DNA of 64,000 nucleotides, from the NCBI RefSeq assembly GCF_000507185.2, contig NZ_AYTM02000002.1, forward strand, positions 1,077,501 through 1,141,500, given 5' to 3'. The notes under the pieces were generated by a model. It was not told the origin of the DNA. It ran no database searches and saw only the letters and a list, made by a program, of their open reading frames with translations. Below, piece after piece: positions 8,110 through 19,383 of this stretch. Position numbers and translations under genes: made by a program. Source of the stretch: Pseudomonas syringae KCTC 12500 (GTDB lineage Bacteria > Pseudomonadota > Gammaproteobacteria > Pseudomonadales > Pseudomonadaceae). The first letter of the stretch is position 1; every line of letters starts with the position of its first letter.

Positions 8110-9270
8110 ATGCAATTCAAGCCAGCTGTTACCGTTCTGGTCACTGCCATCGCCCTGGCAACCCTGCTCAGTGGCTGTGGCAAGAAGGAACAGGCCGCCC
8201 CGCCTGCGCAAACCCCTCAGGTAGGCGTCGTTACCATCAAAGCACAGCCGTATACCCTGACCACCGAGCTGCCGGGTCGCACCACCGCATTCCGCGTTGC
8301 CGAGGTTCGCCCTCAGGTCAACGGCATCATTCTCAAGCGTCTGTTCACCGAAGGTGGCGATGTCAAAGCCGGTCAGCAGCTCTACCAGATCGATCCGGCT
8401 GTCTATGAAGCCAACGCCAACAGCGCCAAGGCCACCCTGCAGTCCGCCAAGTCGATGTCCGATCGCTACAAGCAACTGGTCAGCGAGCAGGCAGTGAGCC
8501 GTCAGGAGTACGACACGGCGCTGGCATCCACCCAGGAAGCTCAGGCAACCCTGCAGACCGCCCAGATCAACCTGCGCTACACCAAGGTGCTGGCTCCTAT
8601 TTCCGGTCGTATCGGTCGCTCTGCGGTGACTGAAGGCGCACTGGTGAGCAGCGCGCAGACCGACGCGATGGCAACCATCCAGCAACTCGATCCGATCTAT
8701 GTCGACGTGGTGCAGTCATCTGCCGACATGCTCAAGCTGCGCAGCGACCTGGATAGCGGCAAGCTGCAGAAAGCCGGTGACAACGCGGCCAAGGTCAAGC
8801 TGACCCTGGAAGACAACAGCGTCTACGCCCAGGAAGGCAAACTGGAATTCTCCGAGGTATCGGTTGACCAGACCACCGGCTCCGTAACCCTGCGTGCGGT
8901 GTTCCCGAACCCTGAACACCGTCTGCTGCCGGGCATGTTCGTTCATGCTCAATTGCAGGCTGGCGTCAATTCAAAGGCCATCCTGGCACCGCAGCAAGGC
9001 GTAACCCGTGACCTGAAAGGCACGCCGACCGCCATGGTAGTCAACCAGGACAACAAGGTTGAAATGCGTACGCTGGTGGCCAATCGCACCGTGGGCAGCG
9101 ACTGGCTGATCGAAGACGGCCTGAAAGAAGGTGATCGCGTCATCACCGAAGGCTTGCAGTACGTCAAACCAGGCGCCGAAGTGAAAGTCGCCGAAGCGAC
9201 CAACGTCAAAGGAGCAAACCCGGCACCTGCCCCGGCCACTGATAAAGCCGCAGGCAGCAAAGGGGAGTAA
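8110..9270 (+). CDS. mexA: MexA-type RND periplasmic adaptor lipoprotein
   Basis: A 386-residue membrane fusion protein that links the inner-membrane pump MexB to the outer-membrane channel OprM. A lipoprotein signal ends at ATLLSGC (lipobox LSGC), so the mature Cys would be acylated and anchored in the inner membrane. The lipoyl/hairpin layout is visible: lipoyl half FRVAEVRPQVNGIILKRLF, an alpha-hairpin with repeated Gln/Ala (residues about 100-170), then the second lipoyl half NLRYTKVLAPISGRIGRS. The ATG at 8110 is preferred over the one 11 codons upstream because it starts the signal peptide and has GAGGATC before it. First gene of mexA-mexB-oprM, controlled from the operator at 7994-8023. 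Confidence 0.95.
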   Translation: MQFKPAVTVLVTAIALATLLSGCGKKEQAAPPAQTPQVGVVTIKAQPYTLTTELPGRTTAFRVAEVRPQVNGIILKRLFTEGGDVKAGQQLYQIDPAVYEANANSAKATLQSAKSMSDRYKQLVSEQAVSRQEYDTALASTQEAQATLQTAQINLRYTKVLAPISGRIGRSAVTEGALVSSAQTDAMATIQQLDPIYVDVVQSSADMLKLRSDLDSGKLQKAGDNAAKVKLTLEDNSVYAQEGKLEFSEVSVDQTTGSVTLRAVFPNPEHRLLPGMFVHAQLQAGVNSKAILAPQQGVTRDLKGTPTAMVVNQDNKVEMRTLVANRTVGSDWLIEDGLKEGDRVITEGLQYVKPGAEVKVAEATNVKGANPAPAPATDKAAGSKGE

Positions 9271-9273
9271 CCC

Positions 9274-12200
9274 ATGTCGAAATTTTTTATTGATCGACCC
9301 ATTTTTGCCTGGGTTATTGCCCTCGTGATCATGCTGGTCGGTGCGCTGTCGATTTCCAGCCTGCCGATCAACCAGTACCCGAGCATCGCACCGCCCGCCA
9401 TCGGTATCCAGGTCACCTATCCGGGCGCGTCTGCCCAGACGGTGCAGGACACTGTGGTCCAGGTGATCGAGCAACAGCTCAACGGTATCGATAACCTGCG
9501 TTATGTCAGCTCGGAAAGTAACTCCGACGGCAGCATGACCATCACGGCGACCTTCAATCAGGGCACCAACCCGGATACGGCGCAGGTCCAGGTGCAGAAC
9601 AAGCTCAACCTCGCGACCCCGCTGCTGCCACAGGAAGTGCAGCAACAGGGTATCCGCGTCACCAAGGCAGTGAAGAACTTCCTGATGGTGATCGGTCTGG
9701 TGTCGGAAGACGGCAGCATGGGCAAGGAAGACCTGGCCAACTACATTGTGTCGAACATGCAGGACCCGATCTCCCGGACCTCCGGTGTGGGTGACTTCCA
9801 GGTGTTCGGTTCGCAGTACGCCATGCGTATCTGGCTGGACCCGGCCAAGCTGAACAACTTCCAGCTGACCCCGGTAGACGTGAAAAACGCGATCACCGCG
9901 CAGAACGTTCAGGTGTCGTCCGGCCAGTTGGGCGGCCTGCCATCGATCAGCGGCCAGCAGTTGAACGCTACGATCATCGGCAAGACCCGCCTGCAGACCG
10001 CCGAGCAGTTCGGCAATATCTTCCTCAAGGTCAACACCGACGGCTCACAGGTTCGCCTGAAAGACGTCGCTACAGTCGGCCTGGGCGCAGAGAACTACAG
10101 CACCGATTCGCAGTTCGACGGCAAACCGGCTTCCGGTCTGGCGATCAAGCTCGCCACCGGCGCCAACGCACTGGACACCGCCAAGGCCATCCGCGCGACC
10201 GTTTCGTCGCTGGAGCCATTCTTCCCGCCTGGCATGAAAGTCGTGTACCCGTATGACACCACACCGGTGGTGAGCGAATCGATCAACGGCGTGGTGCACA
10301 CCCTGATCGAAGCGATCGTGCTGGTGTTCCTGGTGATGTACCTGTTCCTGCAGAACTTCCGCGCAACCATCATCACCACGATGACGGTTCCGGTGGTCTT
10401 GCTGGGTACGTTCGGCATCCTCGCGGCTTTCGGTTTCACCATCAACACCCTGACCATGTTCGGTATGGTGCTGGCCATCGGCTTGCTGGTGGACGATGCG
10501 ATTGTGGTGGTGGAAAACGTCGAGCGGGTCATGGAGGAGGAAAAGCTCTCCCCGCGCGACGCCACGATCAAATCCATGACACAGATTCAGGGCGCACTGG
10601 TCGGTATTGCCCTGGTGCTGTCGGCGGTTCTATTGCCAATGGCGTTTTTCGGTGGCTCCACCGGGGTGATCTACAAGCAGTTCTCGATCACCATCGTCTC
10701 GGCCATGGCCCTGTCGGTCGTGGTTGCGCTGATCTTCACCCCGGCGCTGTGCGCCACCATGCTCAAGCCCATCGATCACGAGAAGCACGGGCAACCGAAA
10801 CGTGGTTTCTTCGGCTGGTTCAACCGTACCTTCGACCGTAGCGTTCTGAGTTACGAGCGCGGCGTCGGCAACATGCTCAAGCACAAGTGGCCTGCGTACC
10901 TGGGTTACATACTGATCTGCGCGGGCATGGTGTTCATGTTCATGCGTATTCCGGCTGCGTTCCTGCCGGATGAAGACCAGGGCGTTATCTTCGCCCAGAT
11001 CCAGACACCGGCCGGCTCCTCGACCGAGCGTACGCAGGAAGTCATCGATCAGATGCGTGAGTACCTGCTGACCAAGGAAAGCGGCGCAGTGAAGTCGGTG
11101 TTCTCGGTAAACGGCTTCAACTTCGCAGGCCGCGGTCAAAGCTCGGCGATTGCGTTCGTGATGCTCAAGCCGTGGGAGGAGCGTGATTCCAACAACAGCG
11201 TCTTCGAACTGGCCAAGCGGGCTCAGGGCTATTTCTTCAGCCTGCGCGACGCGATGGTGTTTGCGGTCGTCCCGCCTTCGGTACTTGAACTGGGTAACGC
11301 CACCGGCTTCGATGTTTACTTGCAGGATCAAGGCGGCGTGGGTCACGACAAGCTGATGGAAGCGCGTAACCAGTTCCTCGGTATGGCCGCACAGAGCAAG
11401 ATTCTGGCGGGTGTGCGTCCCAACGGGCTGAACGACGAACCGCAGTACCAGTTGATCATTGACGACGAGCGCGCCAGCGCTTTGGGTATCACCCTGTCGG
11501 ACATCAACAACACACTGTCCATCGCGTTGGGTGGCAGCTACGTCAACGACTTCATCGACCGTGGCCGTGTGAAGAAGGTGTACATCCAGGGCGATGCAGG
11601 TGCGCGTATGACGCCTGAAGACCTGAAGAAATGGTACGTGCGCAACAGCGCGGGTGAGATGGTGCCGTTCTCGGCCTTCGCCAGCGGCAAATGGTCCTAC
11701 GGCTCGCCGAAACTGTCACGCTACAACGGCGTGGCGGCAGAGGAAGTGCTCGGTACTCCAGCCCCTGGTTACAGCAGCGGCGACGCGATGAACGAAGTCG
11801 AGGCGCTGGCCAAGAAGCTGCCGCAGGGCATCGGCATCTCGTGGACCGGTCTGTCTTACGAGGAACGCCTTCCCGGTTCGCAGGCCCCTGCCCTGTATGC
11901 CTTGTCGTTGCTGGTCGTGTTCCTCTGTCTGGCGGCGCTGTATGAAAGCTGGTCGATTCCCATCGCGGTCATCCTCGTGGTGCCACTGGGGGTTATCGGT
12001 GCATTAATGGCAACCAGCCTGCGCGGTCTGTCCAACGACGTGTTCTTCCAGGTCGGCTTGTTGGTGACGGTGGGTCTGGCGGCGAAAAACGCCATTCTGA
12101 TCGTCGAGTTCGCCAAAGAGCTTCACGAACAGGGCAAGAGCCTGGTGGACGCGGCGATCGAGGCCTGCCGCATGCGTCTGCGCCCGATCATCATGACTTC

Positions 12201-12408
12201 CATGGCCTTCATCCTCGGCGTCGTACCGCTGGCGATTTCCACGGGCGCAGGTTCGGGTAGTCAGCATTCGATCGGTACTGGCGTAATTGGCGGTATGATC
12301 ACCGCAGTTATTCTGGCGATCTTCTGGGTGCCCCTGTTCTTCGTAACGGTTTCAGGGCTCTTCAAGAGCAAGCAGAAACATATTTCACACGATGAGGCTG
12401 GCCAATGA
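9274..12408 (+). CDS. mexB: MexB-type RND efflux pump transporter
   Basis: A 1044-residue proton-driven RND (HAE1) exporter of the inner membrane. It captures drugs from the periplasm and membrane and passes them to OprM. It begins [20 protein letters not shown], as in MexB/TtgB/AcrB. The first periplasmic domain starts after helix 1. The proton-relay helix 4 is seen as [20 protein letters not shown], carrying the DD pair. The duplicated second half starts near residue 540 ([19 protein letters not shown]), and the C-terminal helix bundle contains [17 protein letters not shown]. Length is exactly that of the family. It starts 3 bases after mexA and overlaps oprM by 4 bases (ATGA), so the three are translationally coupled. 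Confidence 0.97.
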   Translation: MSKFFIDRPIFAWVIALVIMLVGALSISSLPINQYPSIAPPAIGIQVTYPGASAQTVQDTVVQVIEQQLNGIDNLRYVSSESNSDGSMTITATFNQGTNPDTAQVQVQNKLNLATPLLPQEVQQQGIRVTKAVKNFLMVIGLVSEDGSMGKEDLANYIVSNMQDPISRTSGVGDFQVFGSQYAMRIWLDPAKLNNFQLTPVDVKNAITAQNVQVSSGQLGGLPSISGQQLNATIIGKTRLQTAEQFGNIFLKVNTDGSQVRLKDVATVGLGAENYSTDSQFDGKPASGLAIKLATGANALDTAKAIRATVSSLEPFFPPGMKVVYPYDTTPVVSESINGVVHTLIEAIVLVFLVMYLFLQNFRATIITTMTVPVVLLGTFGILAAFGFTINTLTMFGMVLAIGLLVDDAIVVVENVERVMEEEKLSPRDATIKSMTQIQGALVGIALVLSAVLLPMAFFGGSTGVIYKQFSITIVSAMALSVVVALIFTPALCATMLKPIDHEKHGQPKRGFFGWFNRTFDRSVLSYERGVGNMLKHKWPAYLGYILICAGMVFMFMRIPAAFLPDEDQGVIFAQIQTPAGSSTERTQEVIDQMREYLLTKESGAVKSVFSVNGFNFAGRGQSSAIAFVMLKPWEERDSNNSVFELAKRAQGYFFSLRDAMVFAVVPPSVLELGNATGFDVYLQDQGGVGHDKLMEARNQFLGMAAQSKILAGVRPNGLNDEPQYQLIIDDERASALGITLSDINNTLSIALGGSYVNDFIDRGRVKKVYIQGDAGARMTPEDLKKWYVRNSAGEMVPFSAFASGKWSYGSPKLSRYNGVAAEEVLGTPAPGYSSGDAMNEVEALAKKLPQGIGISWTGLSYEERLPGSQAPALYALSLLVVFLCLAALYESWSIPIAVILVVPLGVIGALMATSLRGLSNDVFFQVGLLVTVGLAAKNAILIVEFAKELHEQGKSLVDAAIEACRMRLRPIIMTSMAFILGVVPLAISTGAGSGSQHSIGTGVIGGMITAVILAIFWVPLFFVTVSGLFKSKQKHISHDEAGQ

Positions 12409-13865
12409 GCAAGTCATTGATCTCACTTGCAGTTACCGCGTTCATTCTCGGCGGCTGCTCTTTGATCCCCGATTACAAGCAGCCGGAAGCACCGGTCGCG
12501 GCACAATATCCGCAAGGGCCGGCGTACTCGCCGGTCGAAGGCGCCAAAATGGCCGCCGCGGAACAAGGCTGGCGGCACTTCTTCAATGACCCGGCGCTGC
12601 AACAGCTGATTCAGACTGCACTGCTCAACAACCGTGACCTGCGGGTTGCGGCGCTGAACATCGACGCCTACCGCGCCCAGTACCGTATCCAGCGCTCGGA
12701 CCTGTTCCCTGCCGTTTCGGCCACGGGTAGCGGCTCACGTCAGCGTGTACCGGGTGACCAGTCGCAAACCGGTCAGCCCGGCATCACCAGCAGCTACTCG
12801 GCCACCCTGGGTGTCAGCTCTTACGAACTGGACCTCTTCGGCCGGGTACGCAGCCTCAGCGAGCAGGCGCTGGAGACCTACTTCTCCAGCGAGGAAGCGC
12901 GTCGCAGCACCCAGATCAGTCTGGTGGCCAGCGTTGCCAATGCCTACATGACCTGGCAGGCCGACAAGGAACTGCTCAAGCTGACGCAGGACACCCTGAA
13001 GACCTACGAAGAAAGCTTCCGTCTGACCTCGCGCGCCAGCGAAGTCGGCGTGTCTTCGGCACTGGACCTGAGCCAGTCACGCACCGCCGTTGAAAGCGCG
13101 CGCGCCAAACTGGCCCAGTATCAGCGCCTGGTTGCCCAGGATCAGAACAGCCTGGTGCTGCTGCTCGGCACCAGCCTGCCTGACAACCTGCCGGCCAGCC
13201 ATTTGCTCGATTCCGACATGCTGACCGAAATGCCGGCAGGCCTGCCGTCCGACCTGCTGCAGCGTCGTCCGGACATTCTGGAAGCCGAGCACTCACTGAA
13301 GGCGGCCAACGCCAACATCGGCGCGGCACGTGCAGCGTTCTTCCCGAGCATCAGCCTGACGGCCAGTGCCGGGACCAGCAGCAGCGAGCTGTCCGGCCTG
13401 TTCAAGGGCGGATCGGGCGCGTGGCTGTTCCAGCCAAGCATCAACATCCCGATCTTCAACGCCGGCAACCTGCGCGCCAGCCTGGACTACTCGAAAATCC
13501 AGAAGGAAATCAGCGTCGCCAACTACGAGAAGGCGATTCAGACCGCCTTCCAGGAAGTGTCCGACGGTCTGGCTTCGCGCAAGACCTATGACGAGCAGCT
13601 CCAGGCGCAACGTGACTTCGTCGCGGCCAACCAGGATTACTACCGTCTGGCCGAGCGTCGCTACCGGATCGGCATCGACAGCAACCTGACCTTCCTCGAC
13701 GCCCAGCGCTCGCTGTTCAGTGCGCAACAAACACTGATCACCGATCGCCTGTCGCAGCTGACCAGCGAGGTCAACCTGTACAAGGCCCTCGGCGGCGGCT
13801 GGTATGAAAGAACCGGACAGACCGAAACCATCTCCAAGGAGAAGCCTTCGGTTCAGCTGTTCTGA
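12405..13865 (+). CDS. oprM: OprM-type outer-membrane efflux channel lipoprotein
   Basis: A 486-residue outer-membrane factor of the TolC/OprM class, the exit duct of the tripartite pump. The N-terminal lipoprotein signal ends at ILGGCS, giving an acylated Cys. Two OEP repeats are visible: residues about 60-260 ([20 protein letters not shown], then [20 protein letters not shown]) and 270-470 ([20 protein letters not shown], then [19 protein letters not shown]). NPAL-type start of repeat 1 reads [16 protein letters not shown]. It overlaps mexB by ATGA. Transcription ends at the symmetrical hairpin at 13882. Confidence 0.96.
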   Translation: MSKSLISLAVTAFILGGCSLIPDYKQPEAPVAAQYPQGPAYSPVEGAKMAAAEQGWRHFFNDPALQQLIQTALLNNRDLRVAALNIDAYRAQYRIQRSDLFPAVSATGSGSRQRVPGDQSQTGQPGITSSYSATLGVSSYELDLFGRVRSLSEQALETYFSSEEARRSTQISLVASVANAYMTWQADKELLKLTQDTLKTYEESFRLTSRASEVGVSSALDLSQSRTAVESARAKLAQYQRLVAQDQNSLVLLLGTSLPDNLPASHLLDSDMLTEMPAGLPSDLLQRRPDILEAEHSLKAANANIGAARAAFFPSISLTASAGTSSSELSGLFKGGSGAWLFQPSINIPIFNAGNLRASLDYSKIQKEISVANYEKAIQTAFQEVSDGLASRKTYDEQLQAQRDFVAANQDYYRLAERRYRIGIDSNLTFLDAQRSLFSAQQTLITDRLSQLTSEVNLYKALGGGWYERTGQTETISKEKPSVQLF

Positions 13866-13881
13866 TTGACAGCGGCAGACA

Positions 13882-13909
13882 AAAAAACCACCTGATCAGG
13901 TGGTTTTTT
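13882..13909. terminator. Bidirectional terminator between oprM and pcaT
   Basis: AAAAAACCACCTGA and its exact complement TCAGGTGGTTTTTT form a perfect 28-base palindrome with A and T runs on both arms. It lies 16 bases after the oprM stop and 22 bases beyond the pcaT stop, so it can end both convergent transcripts. Confidence 0.9.
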
Positions 13910-13931
13910 TGTGGCCGGCACACACCTGCGA

Positions 13932-15233
13932 TCAATGATCCTGATGCAGGTACTTAGGCTCTTTGGGCAAACGCAGACTGAACAGGAACGCTACCGCCAT
14001 CATGGCCGTCACGTACCAGTAAAAGCTGTTTTCCATTCCGGCACTCTTGAGTTTCAGTGCAACCCACTCAGCCGAGCCGCCGAACATTGCGTTGGCCACC
14101 GCGTACGCCAGACCCACGCCCAGCGCACGAACCTGAGGCGGAAACATCTCGGCTTTGACCAGCCCGCTGATCGAGGTGTAGAAGCTGACGATCGCCAGCG
14201 CCAGGGTAATCAGCACAAAGGCAATAAACGGGTTGGTGGTGGTCTTGAGCGTCATCAGGATCGGCACTGTGAACAGCGTACCCAGCGCGCCGAACAGGAG
14301 CATCGAATTGCGACGGCCAATGCGGTCCGCGAGCATGCCGAAGAACGGCTGCATGCACATGTACAGAAATAGCGCACCGGTCATGATGTAGCTGGCGGTC
14401 TTGGCTTCCATGCCCCCGGTGTTGACCAGGTATTTCTGCATGTAGGTCGTGAAGGTATAGAAAATCAGCGAGCCACCGGCGGTGTAGCCCAGCACTGTGA
14501 TGAAGGCAGCAGCATGATGCTTGAACAGTGCCGCAATACTGCCCGCGTCCTTGTCCTGCCGGCTTTCGGCCGTGGTGGTTTCATTGAGGGTGCGACGCAA
14601 CAGCAAGGCGATGACCGCAGCGCCAGCACCGATCACGAAGGGGATACGCCAGCCGTAGTCACGCAGTTCTTCGGTGGTCAGGAATTGCTGGAGGATGACC
14701 ACCGTCAACACCGCCAGCAATTGCCCGCCGATCAGGGTGACGTACTGAAACGAAGCATAAAAGCCGCGCTGGCCGCGCAGCGCCACTTCACTCATATAAG
14801 TGGCCGTGGTGCCGTACTCGCCACCCACCGACAGGCCTTGCAGCAGGCGCGCCATCAACAGCAAGGCCGGCGCCCAGGCGCCAATCGAGGCATAGGTCGG
14901 CAGGCAGGCGATGATCAATGATCCGGCACACATCATGGTGACCGAAATCAGCATGGAGTTCTTGCGGCCATGTTTGTCTGCGACACGACCAAACAGCCAG
15001 CCGCCAATCGGACGCATCAGAAAGCCAGCGGCAAATACACCTGCGGTGTTGAGCAACTGAACGGTCGGATCATCGGAAGGGAAGAAAGCCGGTGCGAAAT
15101 AAATCGCGCAGAAGGCGTAGATATAAAAGTCGAACCATTCGACCAGGTTGCCGGATGAGGCGCCGACAATGGCGAAAATTCTTTTGCTTCGCTCCTCGCC
15201 GGTGTAATGCGGTGCTTTTGATGTTGTAGTCAT
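13932..15233 (-). CDS. pcaT: KgtP-type dicarboxylate MHS transporter of the pca cluster
   Basis: A 433-residue metabolite:H+ symporter of the inner membrane, very close to E. coli alpha-ketoglutarate permease KgtP. The shared hallmark stretches are [60 protein letters not shown] and [20 protein letters not shown]. Because it follows pcaF on the same strand, PcaT is the likely pathway name, with beta-ketoadipate or a related dicarboxylate as possible substrate; alpha-ketoglutarate itself is the alternative. The ATG at 15233 ([10 protein letters not shown]) is chosen over a start 15 codons upstream because KgtP-type proteins start at this point and GGGG AAAATA precedes it. A 212-base gap with an inverted repeat separates it from pcaF. 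Confidence 0.9.
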   Translation of the reverse strand: MTTTSKAPHYTGEERSKRIFAIVGASSGNLVEWFDFYIYAFCAIYFAPAFFPSDDPTVQLLNTAGVFAAGFLMRPIGGWLFGRVADKHGRKNSMLISVTMMCAGSLIIACLPTYASIGAWAPALLLMARLLQGLSVGGEYGTTATYMSEVALRGQRGFYASFQYVTLIGGQLLAVLTVVILQQFLTTEELRDYGWRIPFVIGAGAAVIALLLRRTLNETTTAESRQDKDAGSIAALFKHHAAAFITVLGYTAGGSLIFYTFTTYMQKYLVNTGGMEAKTASYIMTGALFLYMCMQPFFGMLADRIGRRNSMLLFGALGTLFTVPILMTLKTTTNPFIAFVLITLALAIVSFYTSISGLVKAEMFPPQVRALGVGLAYAVANAMFGGSAEWVALKLKSAGMENSFYWYVTAMMAVAFLFSLRLPKEPKYLHQDH

Positions 15234-15365
15234 TATTTTCCCCAAGCAGAACTGTCCATAAGAAACAATCTGTAACACCGTCTTTAATCGAGCACAATAA
15301 GTCAGGCCAATTCAGCCGACTGGAATAGCGGGATCGTTGAGAATCCGGGCGTCCAGACGAACAAC

Positions 15366-15417
15366 AACCCGGATCATCGGCCTGCCTTTTCGTGGAGGCT
15401 GACAAACGATCCGGGTT
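15366..15417 (-). repeat. Long-loop inverted repeat between pcaF and pcaT
   Basis: AACCCGGATC (15366-15375) and GATCCGGGTT (15408-15417) are exact inverted copies separated by 32 bases. There is no T tract. It could attenuate read-through from pcaF to pcaT or stabilise the pcaF mRNA 3' end. Confidence 0.5.
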
Positions 15418-15445
15418 GCTGGACAACAGGTTGAAGCGGGAGGGC

Positions 15446-16645
15446 TTACCGCTCGATGGCCAGCGCAAGCCCCTGCCCGACGCCGACGCACATGGTTGCC
15501 AGGCCTCTGCGCCCGCCGGTTTTCTCCAGATGATGCAGTGCCGTCAGCACCAGCCGCGCGCCGCTCATGCCCAGCGGATGACCGAGGGCAATTGCCCCGC
15601 CGTTGGGATTGACCTGCGGCGCATCGTCCGCCAGACCCAGTTCGCGCAGCACCGCAATCCCCTGGCTGGCAAACGCTTCATTGAGTTCGATGACATCGAA
15701 ATCGGTCACCGCCAGGCCCAGCCGCTCGACCAGTTTACGCACCGCAGGCACCGGGCCAATGCCCATCACCCGAGGTGCAACCGCCGCGCTGGCCATGCCG
15801 AGCACGCGGGCGCGGGGCGTCAGGCCATGCTTTTTGACCGCCTCGGCCGACGCCAGAATCAGCGCAGCAGCGCCGTCGTTGACTCCGGACGCATTACCGG
15901 CAGTCACCGTGCGGTCCGGGCCATTGACCGGCTTGAGTTTGCTCAGGGTTTCCAGACTGGTATCGCCACGCGGATGCTCATCCTTATCGACAAGGGTCTC
16001 GCCCTTTTTGTGCGCGACTCGCACCGGCACGATCTCTTCCTCGAAAAAGCCCGCAGCCTGGGCAACGGCAGTGCGTTGCTGGCTGCGCAGGGCGAAAGCG
16101 TCCTGATCGGCTCGAGAAATCCTGAAGTCGGTTGCAACGTTGTCGCCCGTTTCGGGCATTGAGTCGACGCCGTACTGCGCTTTCATCGCCGGATTGATAA
16201 AGCGCCAGCCGATCGTGGTGTCTTCCAGCTTCATGTTGCGCGAAAACGCGGCATCGGCCTTGCCCATCACGAAGGGCGCGCGGGACATCGACTCGACGCC
16301 TCCGGCGATGGCCAGCTCGATTTCACCGGAAGCGATGGCCCGGAACGCGGTGCCGATGGCGTCCATCCCGGACGCACACAAACGATTGAGGGTGACGCCC
16401 GGTACACTTTCCGGCAGCCCGGCCAACAGTGCGGCCATGCGCGCAACGTTGCGGTTGTCCTCACCGGCCTGATTGGCGCAGCCAAGGAACACTTCGTCGA
16501 TCTCTTCCCAGTTGACCGAAGGGTTGCGCTCCATCAACGCCTTGATCGGCACCGCAGCCAGGTCGTCTGCACGCACCGAAGACAACCCACCACCAAAGCG
16601 ACCGATGGGCGTACGAATCGCATCGCAAATAAATACATCACGCAT
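15446..16645 (-). CDS. pcaF: Beta-ketoadipyl-CoA thiolase
   Basis: A 399-residue thiolase that cleaves beta-ketoadipyl-CoA with CoA to succinyl-CoA and acetyl-CoA, the last step of the beta-ketoadipate pathway. Acyl-accepting Cys90 sits in [14 protein letters not shown]. The C-terminal active-site motifs [17 protein letters not shown] (His) and [11 protein letters not shown] (proton-exchanging Cys) are intact. The start [19 protein letters not shown] is typical of PcaF. Start and upstream stop are fused as TGATG with pcaJ, implying coupled translation. Length matches known PcaF (about 400). A fatty-acid thiolase is unlikely given the pcaIJ context. Confidence 0.95.
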   Translation of the reverse strand: MRDVFICDAIRTPIGRFGGGLSSVRADDLAAVPIKALMERNPSVNWEEIDEVFLGCANQAGEDNRNVARMAALLAGLPESVPGVTLNRLCASGMDAIGTAFRAIASGEIELAIAGGVESMSRAPFVMGKADAAFSRNMKLEDTTIGWRFINPAMKAQYGVDSMPETGDNVATDFRISRADQDAFALRSQQRTAVAQAAGFFEEEIVPVRVAHKKGETLVDKDEHPRGDTSLETLSKLKPVNGPDRTVTAGNASGVNDGAAALILASAEAVKKHGLTPRARVLGMASAAVAPRVMGIGPVPAVRKLVERLGLAVTDFDVIELNEAFASQGIAVLRELGLADDAPQVNPNGGAIALGHPLGMSGARLVLTALHHLEKTGGRRGLATMCVGVGQGLALAIER

Positions 16646-17424
16646 CACGCTTCTCCTGCGACCTGACCATGAGCCGCGGCAGTTCGTGCTTCCAGATCAC
16701 GCAGCGCCGTCAGCTCGACGTCAGTGGGCTCTTCGGACACAACAACGGTGTCGGCAAAGCGGACCTCCCAGCCGGTTGCAGCAATGACCTGCTCGCGGGT
16801 CACGCCAGGGTGCAGCGTGGTCACGACGAACTCGTGGGTGCCGGCTTCCGGCTCCATGATGCACAGGTCGGTGATGATGCCCACTGGGCCGGCACCGGGC
16901 AGGCCCAGGCGTTTGCGCGAGTCGCCACCTTCGCCATGGCCGACCGAGGTGATGAAGTCCAGCTTGTCGACGAACGAACGCGCCGACTGCTTGAGAATGA
17001 TCAGCACTGACTTGGCCGACCCGGCGATCTCCGGCGCACCACCGGCGCCCGGCAGACGCACTTTTGGATGGTGGTAATCGCCGACCACGGTGGTGTTGAT
17101 GTTGCCGAAACGGTCGACCTGCGCCGCGCCGAGAAAGCCGACATCGACGCGACCGCCCTGCAGCCAGTAGCGAAAGATTTCACTGGTGGAGACCACTGTG
17201 TCGGCGGTTTCAGCCAACTCGCCATCGCCGATAGACAGCGGCAACACCGTGGGCTTGGCACCGATCGGGCCGGACTCGTAGATCAGCACCACGTCAGGCG
17301 CAGAGGTAAGACGTGCCAGGTTCGCCGCCTTCGAAGGCAGGCCGATGCCGACGAAGCACACAGAACCATTACGCAAGCGACGGGCTGCGGCAACGGTCAT
17401 CATTTCACTGGTGGAGTAAGTCAT
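16645..17424 (-). CDS. pcaJ: 3-oxoadipate CoA-transferase subunit B
   Basis: A 259-residue subunit of the succinyl-CoA:3-oxoadipate CoA-transferase. With PcaI it moves CoA from succinyl-CoA to beta-ketoadipate. The catalytic Glu region is seen as [13 protein letters not shown], in the ExGxxG motif of class I CoA-transferase B subunits, and [20 protein letters not shown] is also characteristic. It overlaps the pcaI stop as TAATG and the pcaF start as TGATG, so the three genes form a tightly coupled operon. Confidence 0.94.
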   Translation of the reverse strand: MTYSTSEMMTVAAARRLRNGSVCFVGIGLPSKAANLARLTSAPDVVLIYESGPIGAKPTVLPLSIGDGELAETADTVVSTSEIFRYWLQGGRVDVGFLGAAQVDRFGNINTTVVGDYHHPKVRLPGAGGAPEIAGSAKSVLIILKQSARSFVDKLDFITSVGHGEGGDSRKRLGLPGAGPVGIITDLCIMEPEAGTHEFVVTTLHPGVTREQVIAATGWEVRFADTVVVSEEPTDVELTALRDLEARTAAAHGQVAGEA

Positions 17425-18281
17425 TATTTGGCCTCCGAAGCGCGAGCCAGCTTGCTCTGGAATTCACTGAAGTCTGCGGTGCCGTGGATGTATTCATCGA
17501 TCCACGCCGTGAAGGTCTCCCGGTCTCGGGCGATCGGGTCCCAGGCCTGATAGAACGGGTTGTCACGCTCGTAGTAGCCATGCGCATAAGACGGATGCGC
17601 GCCGCCTGGCACCAAGCACACCGCGCTCAGCGCCCAGGTCGGCAGCACGCAGGAATTCATCGGCGCCTTGAGGTCATCGACGATTTCTTCCACCGTCACA
17701 ATGCAACGCTTCGCAGCCAGTGCGGCTTCTTTCTGCGCACCGAGAATGCCCCACAACAGCACGTTGCCCTTGCGGTCGGCTTTCTGTGCATGAATCACGG
17801 TTACGTCGGGACGTACCGAAGGCACCGCTGCCAACACTTCGCCGGTGAACGGGCAGGTGACCGTCTTGATCAGCGGGTTGACCTTGGGCAGGTCGGACCC
17901 GGCGTAGGCGCGCAGCACCGCGAACGGCAGACCGGACGCGCCCGCTACATAAGCGTTGGCGAGGTCGGCATGGCTGTGCTCTTCAATTTCCATCGCGCGC
18001 GGCCACTGCTTTTCAACGGCATCGCGCAAACGGTGCAAGGAGCCAACGCCAGGGTTGCCGCCCCACGAGAAAATCAGCCGCTTCGCACAGCCGGCACCGA
18101 TCAACTGGTCGTAGATCAGATCGGGCGTCATGCGCACAAGGGTCAGGTCTTTTTTACCCTGACGGATGATTTCATGCCCAGCGGCCGTGGGGATCAGATG
18201 CGTGAAGCCTTCCAGCGCAACGGTGTCGCCATCGTTGACCAGTTGCTTCACCGCATCGCGTAGAGAAAGAATGTCTGCCAT
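17424..18281 (-). CDS. pcaI: 3-oxoadipate CoA-transferase subunit A
   Basis: A 285-residue A subunit of the 3-oxoadipate CoA-transferase, paired with PcaJ. It shows the family pattern DGDTVALEGFTHLIPTAAGHE near the N-terminus and RLIFSWGGNPGVGSLHRLRD in the CoA-binding part. ATG at 18281 (MADILSLRDAVKQL) has GGAGCACCTC upstream and is preferred over ATG codons further out. It is the first gene of pcaIJF; a PcaR-type operator lies 113 bases upstream at 18394-18408. Expression is expected to respond to beta-ketoadipate through PcaR. Confidence 0.94.
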   Translation of the reverse strand: MADILSLRDAVKQLVNDGDTVALEGFTHLIPTAAGHEIIRQGKKDLTLVRMTPDLIYDQLIGAGCAKRLIFSWGGNPGVGSLHRLRDAVEKQWPRAMEIEEHSHADLANAYVAGASGLPFAVLRAYAGSDLPKVNPLIKTVTCPFTGEVLAAVPSVRPDVTVIHAQKADRKGNVLLWGILGAQKEAALAAKRCIVTVEEIVDDLKAPMNSCVLPTWALSAVCLVPGGAHPSYAHGYYERDNPFYQAWDPIARDRETFTAWIDEYIHGTADFSEFQSKLARASEAK

Positions 18282-18393
18282 GAGGTGCTCCGAACCCAAC
18301 ATCACGTTCAATGATCAGCGCGAAGACCTGCGCCGGAATGAAAATGAGGTTATGCCTGAGCAAGAAGGCAAACAATCCGATAATCGACTAAAC

Positions 18394-18408
18394 GTTCGGT
18401 AATCGAAC
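18394..18408 (-). promoter_or_regulatory. PcaR-type operator upstream of pcaI
   Basis: GTTCGGTAATCGAAC is a 15-base palindrome with GTTCG and CGAAC arms. It closely matches the 15-base site GTTCGATAATCGCAC that I recall for PcaR in P. putida. A related half-match (CCGATAATCGA) lies about 15 bases nearer to pcaI. In P. putida, PcaR binding to this site activates pcaIJ in the presence of beta-ketoadipate. Confidence 0.75.
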
Positions 18409-18437
18409 GAATTCAATCCGTCTAAAATACGGCAACG

Positions 18438-19280
18438 TCAGGTAAATAGCTGCGTACTCAGGTCGCGACTGGCATCGAGCATGATCGGCAGAAAGCGCTG
18501 TTCCAGCTCGCTGCGTGCCACACGTCCGGCGCTGGTACTGACATTCAGCGCAGCCAGCACCTGACCCGACGCATCATAGACCGGTACGGCAATCGAACGC
18601 AGCCCCTGCTCCAGTTCCTGATCGACAATGCACCAGCCTTGTTGCCGAACCAGTTGCAGACATTCGAGCAAGGCCTCCGGCGTGCGAATGGTGCGGCTGG
18701 TCTTGGGCTGCAGATCGACATGGTCAAGGTATTCATGCAGCGACACGTCATCCAGTGCGGCCAGCAGAATGCGGCCCATGGATGTGCAGTACGCGGGAAG
18801 ACGACCGCCCACGGAAAGGTCGACCGAGATGAGTCGCTGCGTGGTCGCAGAGCGCGCTATATAAAGAATGTCGTCGCCTTCCAGAGTCGCCATATTGCAC
18901 GCCTCGTGCAGCTGGTCGCTCATACGGTCCAGATAAGGCTGCGATGACGTTGCCAGTGGCGTCGATGACAAATAGGCGTGGCCCAGCGTCAATACTTTGG
19001 GCAGTAGCGAGTAGGTACGGCCGTCAGTGGTCGCATAACCGAGCTTGATCAGGGTGTGCAGACAACGACGCACTGCCGCACGGGGGATCTCGGTGCGGTG
19101 GCTGATCTGCGCAATGGTCAGGTGTCTCTTACGCTCCTGAAAGGCATGAATCACGGCCAGCCCGCGCGCCAGCGAGGTCATGAAATCCGGGTCACCGGTC
19201 AGCGCCTGAATGCGCTTTGCGGGCGACGCCACGATGGGCGGTGCCAACGAGGCAAAAGATTTACGCAGTTCGTCGTTCAT
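18438..19280 (-). CDS. pcaR: IclR-family regulator of beta-ketoadipate genes
   Basis: A 280-residue IclR-family regulator. The winged helix-turn-helix spans residues about 30-90 (MTSLARGLAVIHAFQERKRH, IPRAAVRRCLHTLIKLGYAT). The effector-binding domain follows (residues about 105-275; GRLPAYCTSMGRILLAALD is the family's conserved signature). Known PcaR proteins activate pca genes with beta-ketoadipate as inducer and repress their own gene. The gene sits upstream of pcaIJF in the same direction, with operators in front of both units. Confidence 0.93.
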   Translation of the reverse strand: MNDELRKSFASLAPPIVASPAKRIQALTGDPDFMTSLARGLAVIHAFQERKRHLTIAQISHRTEIPRAAVRRCLHTLIKLGYATTDGRTYSLLPKVLTLGHAYLSSTPLATSSQPYLDRMSDQLHEACNMATLEGDDILYIARSATTQRLISVDLSVGGRLPAYCTSMGRILLAALDDVSLHEYLDHVDLQPKTSRTIRTPEALLECLQLVRQQGWCIVDQELEQGLRSIAVPVYDASGQVLAALNVSTSAGRVARSELEQRFLPIMLDASRDLSTQLFT

Positions 19281-19364
19281 TGAAACACCTTATGTAACTG
19301 CCTTTCAGGCCCTGTAAACCGTAGGTTTCAGCTCTTTTCAGGGGAGCGAAGCCCGCCCTCAGTT

Positions 19365-19379
19365 GTGCGATTATCGAAC
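19365..19379. promoter_or_regulatory. PcaR-type operator upstream of pcaR (site 1)
   Basis: GTGCGATTATCGAAC is the exact reverse complement of the 15-base P. putida PcaR recognition sequence as I recall it. It lies 85 bases upstream of the pcaR start, where it would serve autoregulation. Confidence 0.75.
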
Positions 19380-19383
19380 AGGT